64,000 bases of DNA from Fen-1254 sp963769605 (GTDB taxonomy: Bacteria > Bacteroidota > Ignavibacteria > UBA10030). The position numbers and the translations under genes were made by a program. Below the pieces are notes generated by a model that ran no database searches, had not been told where the DNA came from, and was given only the letters and a program-made list of their open reading frames with translations. This document shows, in pieces, positions 45,201 to 56,171 of the stretch; position 1 is the first letter of the stretch, and every line of letters starts with the position of its first letter. Location: assembly GCA_963769605.1 (NCBI GenBank), contig CAVYML010000004.1, positions 1 to 64,000 on the forward strand, read 5' to 3'.

Positions 45201-48200
45201 ATGGCGATGGTTATATGGATTTAGCGGTAGCAAATTATTATTCCAACACAGTTTCAATTTTATTAAACCGCAGTCATTCTGCATCGATTGCATTGTCGAC
45301 TAATTCAATTGCATTTGGTGCAGTCGGAAGCGGCAATAGCAGTGGTATTTATCTCAAATTTTCAAATAACGGCACAGACAGCTCTCTTGTAATTTCCAAT
45401 CTTACGTCTTCAAATTCGATGGTTTCTGTCAATCGTACATCGCTATCCATCGCTGCGGGTGCGATGGATAGCGTTTTGGTGACATTCTCTCCAACATCAC
45501 CGGTATCGGTCAATGATTCACTGAAGATTTATTCAAACGATCCTAAAAATCCTGTTTCTACTGTCTATCTCACCGGTATTAGCGGTAATTATATTTCAGG
45601 AGTCATCGCAAGCAATACAACATGGACAAAGGCAAGCTCGCCGTACATTATTAATGGCACTTCAGCCGTTGGTCCTGGAGTGACGCTAACGATTCAAAAT
45701 GGCGTTCAAGTTATATTCAACGGTTTTTACATCTTCAATGTCGACGGCACTCTGCTGGCAAATGGTTTGCCGGGAGACTCGGTTGTAATAACTGGGATTA
45801 CATCAGGAATTGTATATCCGGGTTTAACAATACGCAGCGGAGGCACCGGAACATTTGCCTTCACAAAAATACAGAATGCCTATTCGGGTATTACAACACA
45901 AAGTGGTTCGACTGTATCTATTAAAAACTCCCGATTTACAGGAAATATCACAGGGTTCAAAGATACAACCACCACCGTGACGGAAACACTCAAAACATCA
46001 AAGTTTGATAATAATGGCACAGGAATCATTACTTCAAACTCGGCGATTTTGACGGTCGATAGCAGCGCTTTTCTATTGAACTCAACAGGATTTGTTTGTA
46101 ATAATTATGCAACTGCGACTGTAACCAACTCATGTTTCAGCGCTAATAGCATAGCACTTGGTGATAATAATCAATCGGGGGGAAATTTTACTATCAATAA
46201 TTGTGATATACTCTCGAATACAAACAGCGGTATTTATGTTCAGTATTCAAACCTTACGGTGACAAATAGCAGGATCACAGGCAATGGTTCTTACGGTATC
46301 TATGCTCCTTATGGATCGAACCTTACGGTGACGAATAGCAGAATCATAGCCAATCCTTCTTACGGTATCTACAGCGGACTATACAGCTATTATGGAAATG
46401 GCACGATTGCCAACAGCACCATCAAATCGAACGGTATAGGCATCTGGAGCAATGCCAGTTCATTAACTATTACCGCAGATACGATTATATCAAATACCGG
46501 CATAGGTATTTGGTCGAATACGGGGAACAACATTTCATATAATAAGATTACAAACAATGGTTCACATGGATTGTTTTTAAGCAGTACGCCAAGCTTGACC
46601 TATAATGACATACTCAACAACGCCGGCGATGGTGTGCAGGCATCGAACAAACCGACACTCAGCTTTAACAGATTATACGGCAACACAGGATATAATTTCA
46701 ACGCCACATTACAGGCAGCGGATTCCATTATTGCCCGGAATAACTATTGGGGTGCAGCGACGGATACGGCAGTTTCTGCTAAGATACATGATTACTATGA
46801 TGATGGCGTAACGATTCGGGTGCTATACAAACCATACTTCACAAAGTCGATTTTCCCGCCGCAGAATCTTGCTGTTTCTTCAAGTGTTGGGCAGATGAAA
46901 CTGAGCTGGAGCAAAAGTAATCCACCGACAAACTTTATGCGCTATAGAATTTATGGAGGATTAAGTACAGCCCCTACAGCAAAAATGGATTCAACGAGTA
47001 ATCCGGGCGATTCAACGAGAACTCTGACAGGAATGACACCGGGGACAAAATATTATTTCCGCATGACAGCGGTGGACAGCACGGGATTGGAGAGTGATTA
47101 TTCGAATGAAGTCAACTGTATTCAATTGCCATTGGTGCAGATATATTCAGTAACACCGGTGCCAAATCAGAATATAGTTGCAGCGAATACAACGATCACG
47201 GTAAAGTTTGCATTTGATGTGAATACTGCAACACTATCGAACGTCACGCTCATAGTTAATGCTTCGCTTAGCGGGCCGCATATAAGTACATTTAATTACA
47301 ATAGCTCTACTAAAACAGCGACAATAACACCAAACATTGCTTTTAAGCCGGGCGATATAGTAACGGTAACATTGAAACGAGGAATAAAGAGCACGACGGG
47401 TGACTCACTTCTAAGCCCATTTTTATGGAGTTTTACGATACAAGCCAGTATTGGTGCCGCCGGCAAATTTACACAGAGCTCAACACCAAGTGTAGGGAGT
47501 TCTCCATATTCGGTCACATCCGGTGATTTCAATGGCGATGGATTACTGGATATTGCAGTAGCAAATTACAGTTCCAGCACAGTTTCTATTCTCTTGAATA
47601 ATGGAAATGGTACATTTACACAGAGCTCGACGCCGATTTCGCAGGGTTCTCCTTGGTCAGTTATAGCCGGTGATTTCAATGGCGATGGTTATATTGATTT
47701 GGCAGTGACGAATTATTATTCCAACACAGTTTCTATTCTTTTAAATAATGGAAATCGCACATTTACACAGAATTCAACGATAGGTGTCGGAAGTTATCCG
47801 TCATCGATCACCACAGGAGATTTTAATGGTGATGGCTATATAGATCTTGCAGTAGCGAATAATGGTTCCAACACTGTTTCTATTCTCTTAAATAATGGAA
47901 ATGGCACGTTTACACAAAGTTCGACACCAGGTGTGGGGAGTAATCCAGAATCCATCATGGCTGGAGATTTCAATGGCGATGGTTATCTTGACCTTGCCGT
48001 AGCAAATACTGGTTCCAATACAGTTTCTATCCTCTTAAATAATGGGAATGGCACGTTTACACAGAGCTCAGCACCAGGTGTGGGGAGTAATTCACAATCG
48101 GTAACAGCCGGCGATTTCAATGGAGATGGATATCTTGATTTAGCAGTAGCAAATTATTCTTCCAACACAGTTTCTATTCTCTTAAATAATGGGAATGGTA

Positions 48201-51200
48201 CATTTACACAGAGTTCGACACCAGGTGTGGGGAGTAATCCATATTCGGTCACAGCCGGAGATTTCAATGGCGATGGTTATCTTGATTTGGCAGTAGCAAA
48301 TTCTTCTTCCAACACAGTTTCTATTCTTTTAAATAATGGGAATGGTACGTTTACACAGAGCTCGACGCCAGGTGTGGGGGGATACCCATATTCGGTCACA
48401 GCCGGCGACTTCAATGGCGATGGCTCTCTTGATTTGGCAGTAGCAAATATTAATTCAGGTAATGTTTCAATTTTAATAAACCATCCGAGTAAGGCAAGAA
48501 TGCTGTTATCTTCAGCATCGATCGGATTTGGTTCTCTTGCAACCAATGCGAGTATGAGCAGTTATTTGAAATTTACAAATATTGCAGGCGATAGTTCATT
48601 GGTTATTAATAACTTGTCAGTAGTCAATCCGGTCTTTACGCTTAATAAGACATCACTCACTATTCCTCCGCTTGGAATCGATAGTGTTTTGATTACGTTT
48701 AAACCAACAGCAGTTACAAACTATAGTGATTCGCTTTCAATGACAACAAACGATCCCTCGAAGCCAGTTTTTAAGGTTGGTTTGAGCGGAACAGGAGCAG
48801 TCATACATCCAGCACCGGTTCAAGTGACACCGGCGAATCTATCAATTAATCAATCGATTAACCAAAGATTTATTTGGCATCCATCGGTGAGTGCTGCTAC
48901 CTACCGTTTGCAAGTCGGGATGGACTCCACTTTTGTCACAAATGTTGTTCTGAATGACACGACTATCACCGATACGACAAGAATTGACAGCGTTTTGACT
49001 TACTCTACCAAGTACTATTGGCATGTCAATGCGAAGAATTTTCTCGGTACAGGTTCATATTCTTCGGTTTGGATTTTTACAACTGCAATGGCACCGCCTG
49101 CCATGCCGATTCTTGTGTCACCATCCAATAATGTGACCAATCAAACGTTATCGTTAACACTGAAATGGAATAAATCCATCACTGCGGCAACATATCGGGT
49201 TCAAGTTTCGATGGATTCGACGTTTGCAACCAATATTGTTCTGGATGATTCTACTGTAACCGATACGACGAGAGCTGTCGCCGGTCTTTATAACAGCGTC
49301 ACCTATTATTGGCGGGTGAGGGCACAGAATATAGGAGGATCAATCGGCTACACATCATTCTGGAGATTTACAACTATTTTGGCGCTTCCGCCGGTACCAA
49401 TGCTGGCATTTCCACCAAATACTGCAACCAATCAGCCTGTTCCACTTACATTAAGGTGGAACAAATCCATCGGCGCATCATCCTATCGTGTCCAGCTTGG
49501 GACAGATTCGACGTTTACAAGCAATCTTTTCCTAAATGATTCGACAGTAACAGATACAACACGAACAATAAACGGTTTGAACGGCAATATGACTTATTAT
49601 TGGCGAGTTGACTCGAAAAATATTGCAGGGATAGGCATATATTCTACAATTTGGAACTTCAGAACCAAAACTCTTCCGCCCGCACCGCAAAATCTTACCA
49701 CCGCAGCGGGCAGCGGACAGGTTTTATTAAAATGGAATAAGATTGCCGGAAATAATTTCTTAATGTATCGTGTGTATATGGGAACGGACTCAACGCTGGT
49801 GATATTGAAAGACTCCTCAAGCGCTTCGATAATGGACACAACCAAGATAATTACGGGTCTGATAAAAGGAACAAAGTATTACTTCCGTGTTTCAGTCTTA
49901 GATACATCGCGATTAGAAAGCGCATTGAGTATCGCAGTAAGTGCAACACCCACCATTCCGGCTATTTCTTCTTTTACTCCGGCCTCGGGTCCGGTTGGCA
50001 CGATGGTGACCATCACCGGAACAAACTTCAGTACAATCGCAGCAAATAATATTGTTTTTTTCGGAGCAGTAATGGCGACGGTGAGTAGCGCCTCTTCGAC
50101 ATCGTTGAGTGTGACAGTACCGGTAAGTACAACTTATGCACCGATAACGGTAACGGTCAATGGATATACAGCATATTCAAATAAACCATTTATGGTAATC
50201 TTCCCGACAGCACAATCAATCAGCGCAAGTTCCTTTGCAACAAATGTTTCTTTTGCAGCGGGAAATAATCCATATAGTGTGGCAATAGGCGATCTTGACG
50301 GCGATGGAAAACCGGATATTGTAGTTGCTAATGCAAATTCAAACACAATATCAGTATACCGTAACACGAGCATCAGCGGATCGATAACGAGCAGTTCTTT
50401 GCAACAAAAGTTGATTTTACAACTGGAAGTAATCCATACAGTGTAGCAATAGGCGATATTGACGGCGATGGAAAACCGGATATTGTAGTTGCTAACTATA
50501 ATTTCAAACACTATATCAGTATTCCGCAACACGAGCGCCAGCGGATCGATAACGAGCAGTTCCTTTGCATCAAAGGTTGATTTCACAACGGGAACTTATC
50601 CAACAAGTGTAGCAATAGGCGATATAGACGGCGATGGAAAACCGGATATTGTTGCTGCTAACAATAGTTCGAGCACTATGTCAGTTATGGAAAACATCAT
50701 TCCCATTACACCATTTTCTCCGGGTAGCCTAACGATAAAAGCTGTTTCTGCTTCTGAATTAATTTTGACATGGAACGCTGCCATAGGAACACCAATATCA
50801 TATTACATTTACCGTTCAACAACGTCGGGAACAGGATATATGAGAATCGATTCTGTATCGGCTAATCAAACAACATATTTCAGTACCGGACTTATGCCGA
50901 ATACAAAATATTGGTATCAAATAACGGCGGTGATCGGCCAGAGTGAATCGGCTCCATCGAATCAGGACAGCGCCACAACATTTATCAAACCATCGGCTTC
51001 TTCTGCATTTACTGGTACCGGCAGTGCTTTGTTTACGTCAATCGTTCCCATAATATTTTCACTCAATATGAATGCACAAGATACTCTAAATCTTCTTTGT
51101 TATTATGCACTTTCATCTGATACGACAAAATGGTTCCTTGCCTCCAATGTATCCGGAAAAATGTCTGCAATAACAAAAAGTGGTTCTGATACAATTTATT

Positions 51201-52540
51201 GGAATTGCGTAAATGATTTATCGAATACTGAATCCGCTGTTAAGTTTAAGATTGTTCCACTTGGTATTGGCGTAAGAGGAGATTCTGCAATAGCCGCATT
51301 TATTATTGACAGAGAAAAACCGAGATTTATTGGTCTCGGTCAGGCAACATATAATGATACGTTGCTTGGAAAAGTAACCTTGCAATGGAATACAGGTGTC
51401 GATCTGTCAAAGCCATTGACATATCGCATCTTTACAACTGACAGTACCTCGGCAATGAATTTTGCTGCACCTATAGATTCTACACAGGATACAATCTGGG
51501 TTACGAAATGCTTATCGCAAAATAAAACATATTACTACGGTGTCCGTGCGGTGGATAAAGCCGGCAATGTGGATACAAATACTGTCGTCCTTTCGGCAAA
51601 ATTGCCGATGCTTGCTGATTTTAACGGGGACGGCGCAATCAATGGTGCCGACCTTTTGATCTTCAAAGATGCATGGCTTACAAACGATACGTTGGAAGGA
51701 GATATCGGTCCTGCTATCGGCACGCCTCCTAATTGGCAATCGACACGGGATCATAAGGTTGATTTTGAGGATGTTATGGTCTTAGCATTGGGCTGGAAAT
51801 GGTCTGTCGAGAATCCCGTTGCAGCGCCATCTCTTCTTTCGAAGAAGACGATTCAAAGTGCCAATTCAATCGACCTTTTCGATGTGAGCGATATGTTCGT
51901 AATCCAAAAAAATGAAGAAAAGCCGTATTCTTTGAAAATCAAGACAGAGCAAGCAATGGCCGGTGTTGATTTTGCGCTGCAGTATGATACGGCAAAAGTC
52001 CTTATCGATTCGATAACATGTATCAATGAAAAGGACTTTCTTTTCTTCCGGGATATCAACAATAAAAAAGGCTGCAGTTCGATTTCCATGATAAGTATGT
52101 ATGATTCCCTCTACAAATATTTGGCTAATCCAGGATTGATAAAAATATGGATAAGAGCAAGACAAAGACTCATTGATGAAAAAATATCGATAGCCGCTGC
52201 AATGTATGATTATAAAGCAAAACTCATTGGAAAGACTGCACAGGAATTAATTTTGAGCTATAGACCTGCAATTCCGACGGAATTTCTTTTGGCGCAAAAT
52301 TATCCTAATCCATTTAATCCTGCGACCACCATTGAATATCAATTGCCGAAAGATGACCACGTGACGATAAAGATCTATAATATTCTGGGTCAGGAAGTAG
52401 CAACACTCGTTAATGCGGATCAAAAGCAAGGTTATTACAGCGTAAAGTGGAATGCCCAAACAAAAGCGAGCGGGGTTTATATATATCGACTTTCGACAAA
52501 AGATTATGTGAAAACGAAAAAGATGGTAATGTTGAAATAA
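42209..52540 (+). CDS. giant T9SS surface protein: three FG-GAP propellers, beta-helix, FN3, IPT, dockerin, cohesin
   Basis: About 3,443 residues if two compensating indels (near 50395 and 50509) are ignored; as given, the frame stops at 50446 and reopens at 50489. Order: signal peptide; Big_5 Ig module; 7 FG-GAP/VCBS blades; SPD-2/hydin-like Ig; Big_5; 7 blades; SPD-2-like; parallel beta-helix (about 1140-1530); FN3; Big_5; 7 blades; SPD-2-like; four FN3-like modules; IPT/TIG (GPVGTMVTITGTNFS); three more blades; FN3. A dockerin follows (LADFNGDGAINGADLLIFKD and HKVDFEDVMVLALGW), then a cohesin-like domain (AGVDFALQYDTAKVLIDSIT) and a T9SS signal (NYPNPFNPATTIEYQL, KTKKMVMLK). Each blade has a DFNGDGYLD calcium loop. 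Likely a surface adhesin or scaffold. Confidence 0.8.
44696..44985 (+). repeat. two nearly identical 144-bp FG-GAP blade units
   Basis: Blades 4 and 5 of the second propeller encode the same 48 residues (STISVGSNPNSVTAGDFNGD then GYIDLAVANYYSNTVSILLN) and differ by only a few bases, while other blades differ more. This points to a recent unit duplication or gene conversion. Confidence 0.7.
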
Positions 52541-52582
52541 GGGAATTGCCAGTTGCCATTTGTCAATTGAAAATTCTACCCG

Positions 52583-54712
52583 ATGGAACCTTTTAAAAAA
52601 CTACTTTACGACAAATCGGTACGTATCATTGCAGCCGTAACAGGCGCTCTGATCATTGGCTGGTGGATTAGTTCTTCCTCCTTGGGGAGAAAAGTAGAAC
52701 TGCAAGCTATGGATATTCAATTCAAGCTCGCACGTAATTCACGCCAGCCCGATTCTTCTATTGTTATTGTTACCATCGATCAAAACAGTATACAGTATTT
52801 TAAACAAAATGGGCATATCTCAACGCCCTGGCCTCGTGATTTTTATGCAATTACAACGAAGTATTTTCACAAAGCCGGCGCCAAAGCGATTGTCTTCGAT
52901 TTTCTTTTTGATGAACCGGATGAGGATAGGGTTGCTTCGCCTGGAGCCGTCAACGATAGTGTTTTTGCCGATGCAATCCAAAAAGCCGGGAATGTATATC
53001 TTTCAATGCAGTTAACGACAAAAGAGGAAAATGATCAACCTGGCGATACACTTATCGATGTGCGAAAGGAAAACATGTCTCATGGGGAGAGTTTTTATAT
53101 ATACGATAAAACCTATGCGCCGTTAATTTTATTTCAGCGAAAAGCCCGCGGCATAGGTGTTGTCAATTTTATTCCCGATGAAGATGGTATTTGCAGGCGT
53201 ATTCCGCTCTTTTACAGGTATCAGCAGCGTTCAGCCGAGGCGCTCTCGTACATTGTTTATCGCGATCTTGTCGGAATAAAGAATGCTTCTTCCATACAAT
53301 CTCCGCATCTTGTCTATTGGTACGGAAAAGGCGGGCCTTATGGGGTTTTTAAATACTACTCAATACATGCTGTCATCATTTCGGCCATCAAACTTGAATA
53401 CGGGAAAAAACCGGATATTCCCCTTGATCAGTTCAAAGACAAAATTATTTTAATCGGTTCCAACGCTCCGGGCTTGCTTGATTTGCGCCCGACCCCGTTC
53501 ACCTCCGAAGAACCATATCCCGGCGTTGAAATTCATGCAACGGTGTTAAGCAATTTTCTTCAGCATCATTTTATTACTGAATCAAGTGTCCTCAGTAATA
53601 TTATTATCGCGCTTCTTCTTACAGTTGTTGCCGCTCTTGTAACAACATACACCGGCAATATTCTTGTGAGCACAATGAGCGTGCTCGCAATGGTTTTGTT
53701 GTACTGTTGGGGGGCAAGTAAAATATTTATGGATGAATTGATGAGCATCAAAATTGTTTTTCCAGTCGCTTCGTTGATGCTTGGATATATTATTTCCGTA
53801 GGATGGAGCTTTGCAACGGAAGGAAGATCGAAACGTCAGATTCAAAAAGTATTCGGCGAATTTGTTAATCCGCATGTCGTGCAAATGTTGAGTGCAAATC
53901 CGGATGTTGTGAAATTGGGCGGGGAAGAAGTTGAAGCGACGATTTTATTCACCGATATCGAGGGATTTACAACAATAGCGGAAGGCAAGGAACCGAAAGC
54001 ATTGGTCGCATTTCTGAACGAATACTTCTCCATGGCAACCGATATTTGCTTCCGATATTACGGGACTATAGATAAGTTTCTTGGCGATGCTATTATGGTG
54101 CAATTTGGGATACCTTTAAAAAATGCGAACCATGCTTTGTTAGCAGTCAGCGCAGCGTATGAATTTTCTCATGCCTTGAACGACAAAAATGTAAAAGCCG
54201 GAAAGGCACATACGCCGGTCTTTTCGACTCGAATCGGAATCAATTCTGGACTGATGGTGGCGGGCTATATCGGAGGAAGATCAAAAAAGGAATATACCGT
54301 TATTGGCGATACGGTCAATCTTGCATCCCGTCTGGAAGGTGTGAATAAAATTTATGGTACATCAGTCATTCTCAGCGAATTTACGGCGCGGCAGGTGCAG
54401 GATGAATTTGCACTCCGTGAAATGGATCTGATCCGCGTCAAAGGGAAAGACCGTCCGGTAAAGATTTATGAACTTCTGGGCAAGCGCAGTGAACAAACCG
54501 AAATAATGGACCAGATTGGCGAGTATTTTGAATCTGCCATTCAACTCTATCGCCGCCGTCAATGGCGTAAAGCTATAGCTCACTTCCAAAAGGTTTTGAA
54601 CCTTCGACCCGGCGATGAACCATCGAAACGTTATATCAAACGCTGTATTGAATATGGTAAAAATCCGCCCCCTAAGAATTGGGATGGTGTATGGGTTATG
54701 ATGAGTAAATAA
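52583..54712 (+). CDS. CHASE2-domain adenylate cyclase (class III)
   Basis: The protein has 709 residues. An N-terminal transmembrane helix (about 14-30) is followed by an extracytoplasmic CHASE2 sensor (MDIQFKLARNSRQPDSSIVI VTIDQNSIQYF; WPRDFYAITTKYFHKAGAKA IVFDFLF; DKIILIGSNAPGLLDLRPTP). Three helices at about 340-412 lead to the class III cyclase domain. Its metal aspartates are in ILFTDIEGFTTIA and FLGDAIMVQFG, and the transition-state pair is in VIGDTVNLASRLEGVN. The C-terminal 70 residues form a short TPR-like helical pair. It senses an envelope signal and makes cAMP (cGMP cannot be excluded). It starts 42 bp after the giant protein gene, suggesting joint transcription. Confidence 0.92.
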   Translation: MEPFKKLLYDKSVRIIAAVTGALIIGWWISSSSLGRKVELQAMDIQFKLARNSRQPDSSIVIVTIDQNSIQYFKQNGHISTPWPRDFYAITTKYFHKAGAKAIVFDFLFDEPDEDRVASPGAVNDSVFADAIQKAGNVYLSMQLTTKEENDQPGDTLIDVRKENMSHGESFYIYDKTYAPLILFQRKARGIGVVNFIPDEDGICRRIPLFYRYQQRSAEALSYIVYRDLVGIKNASSIQSPHLVYWYGKGGPYGVFKYYSIHAVIISAIKLEYGKKPDIPLDQFKDKIILIGSNAPGLLDLRPTPFTSEEPYPGVEIHATVLSNFLQHHFITESSVLSNIIIALLLTVVAALVTTYTGNILVSTMSVLAMVLLYCWGASKIFMDELMSIKIVFPVASLMLGYIISVGWSFATEGRSKRQIQKVFGEFVNPHVVQMLSANPDVVKLGGEEVEATILFTDIEGFTTIAEGKEPKALVAFLNEYFSMATDICFRYYGTIDKFLGDAIMVQFGIPLKNANHALLAVSAAYEFSHALNDKNVKAGKAHTPVFSTRIGINSGLMVAGYIGGRSKKEYTVIGDTVNLASRLEGVNKIYGTSVILSEFTARQVQDEFALREMDLIRVKGKDRPVKIYELLGKRSEQTEIMDQIGEYFESAIQLYRRRQWRKAIAHFQKVLNLRPGDEPSKRYIKRCIEYGKNPPPKNWDGVWVMMSK

Positions 54713-54921
54713 AAATTGCCAATCGCGAATTGACAATTGACAATTATATTCACGACGTCTTGCATCTGAAAATATCTGACGATGGTTTCGGGATGATCAT
54801 GGAAAACCTGCATTCAAAACGTACTTGCAGAAAAGGTGAAGGGAAGTTCGGATCTGAGAGGGTTGAAACAAAGGAAGTGGAGAGCGTGCCGGGACGTTGC
54901 AAAATTATATATGGAGCAATT

Positions 54922-56130
54922 ATGAAAAAAATCTTTTTCTTAGTCTTGATCAATATCACGGGAATATTGTTTGCAGAAACATTGCAAACGAAACAGCCGA
55001 CGAATTATCTTAGGGAAGGCCCTGCATCGTATTATAATGTTATTGCAGCATTATCGAGGGGTGTCAATGTCGAGGTTCTGGAAAGACAGGGATCTTGGTT
55101 TAGAGTCAAGGCTTTTTCGGATACCGGATGGATTTCTGAAAACAGCTTTTTCCAGCCGGGAAATGCACAAGAACAGAACGAAAATATGCTTAAGGGGAAA
55201 GTATCCTCGCGCGCATCACGCGCAGAACTTGCTGCGGCAGTTAAAGGATTTGCAAATAAATATACCGGATCCAATGACGCTGAAGATATCGTTCCGAGTA
55301 AATATGATGCTACGAACATTTCGAAGGATGAAATGGAAAAATTGGAACATAGCTTTGTCATTGTGCCATTCAAGAATAATCTTAATATAGAAAAACCATT
55401 CGATATCAATTTGCATGAAGAAGAAATCGGCTTCGGTATTGCGGAGAAAATCGCTCAACAAAAAAAGCTCTATGATGCGCCTAATTTGACCCGTTACGTA
55501 AACAGCATCGGCACGTATTTAAGTCAATTTACAAAAGCGTACGATCTTGGATTTCGCATCATGATCTTGAACGATATGCAGGCTTGCGCGTTCTCTTGCC
55601 CGGGAGGATACATTTTCATTTCCCGCGCATTGATTTCGACATGCAGGAACGAAGCCGAACTCGCGGCCGTCATCGCCCATGAGATGGCTCATTGCATCCA
55701 GCGCCACGGCCTTAAAGAATTGAAACTAAGCACGCCTAAGATTCATGCGGAACAATCATTTGATGAACTGGATGAAGAAGCCGGCGGACAGAGTGACGTG
55801 GAAAAAGAACTGGAAGAAGACGCTGCTGCAATCTATGATAATATTATTGCACCGCGTCTTTTAACCTATGAACTGGAAGCAGATCAATTGAGTATGATAT
55901 ATTTGGAAAGAGCCGGATACGATCCAACTGCCCTGGTTTCTTTGCTGGAAAGAATAAACAATGCTTCATTATCGGGAGAGAAACAGCAAGAGAATCCGTA
56001 TTTTCAAAAAAATGATATTAAGAAGCGATTATCGAGTGCAAGCAATTTTTGTCAGGAAGAATCATTGACGCCGGACACAGAAAAGCAGTTTGAAGATCGC
56101 TTTATTAATCGAACTGTGAATATGCAATGA
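54922..56130 (+). CDS. exported SH3-domain M48-family metallopeptidase
   Basis: The protein has 402 residues. A signal peptide (FFLVLINITGILFA) is followed by a bacterial SH3 domain (NYLREGPASYYNVIAALSRG VNVEVLERQGSWFRVKAF, residues about 26-70). The M48 catalytic domain has HEMAH in AVIAHEMAHCIQRHG (zinc ligands and catalytic glutamate) and the third ligand in LEADQLSMIYLERAGYDP. It belongs to the BepA/LoiP-like periplasmic quality-control proteases. I chose ATG 54922 (GGAGCAATT upstream), because the 64 residues upstream in the open frame are not protein-like and no ribosome site is there. Confidence 0.9.
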   Translation: MKKIFFLVLINITGILFAETLQTKQPTNYLREGPASYYNVIAALSRGVNVEVLERQGSWFRVKAFSDTGWISENSFFQPGNAQEQNENMLKGKVSSRASRAELAAAVKGFANKYTGSNDAEDIVPSKYDATNISKDEMEKLEHSFVIVPFKNNLNIEKPFDINLHEEEIGFGIAEKIAQQKKLYDAPNLTRYVNSIGTYLSQFTKAYDLGFRIMILNDMQACAFSCPGGYIFISRALISTCRNEAELAAVIAHEMAHCIQRHGLKELKLSTPKIHAEQSFDELDEEAGGQSDVEKELEEDAAAIYDNIIAPRLLTYELEADQLSMIYLERAGYDPTALVSLLERINNASLSGEKQQENPYFQKNDIKKRLSSASNFCQEESLTPDTEKQFEDRFINRTVNMQ

Positions 56131-56171
56131 TATATGGATTGTAAATTGATTTATTGTGAGGAAAATCATTG

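Noticed and set aside
42209..48480. CRISPR-like or satellite repeat array
   Set aside because: The 144-bp periodicity is continuous coding sequence for FG-GAP blades, with no spacers.
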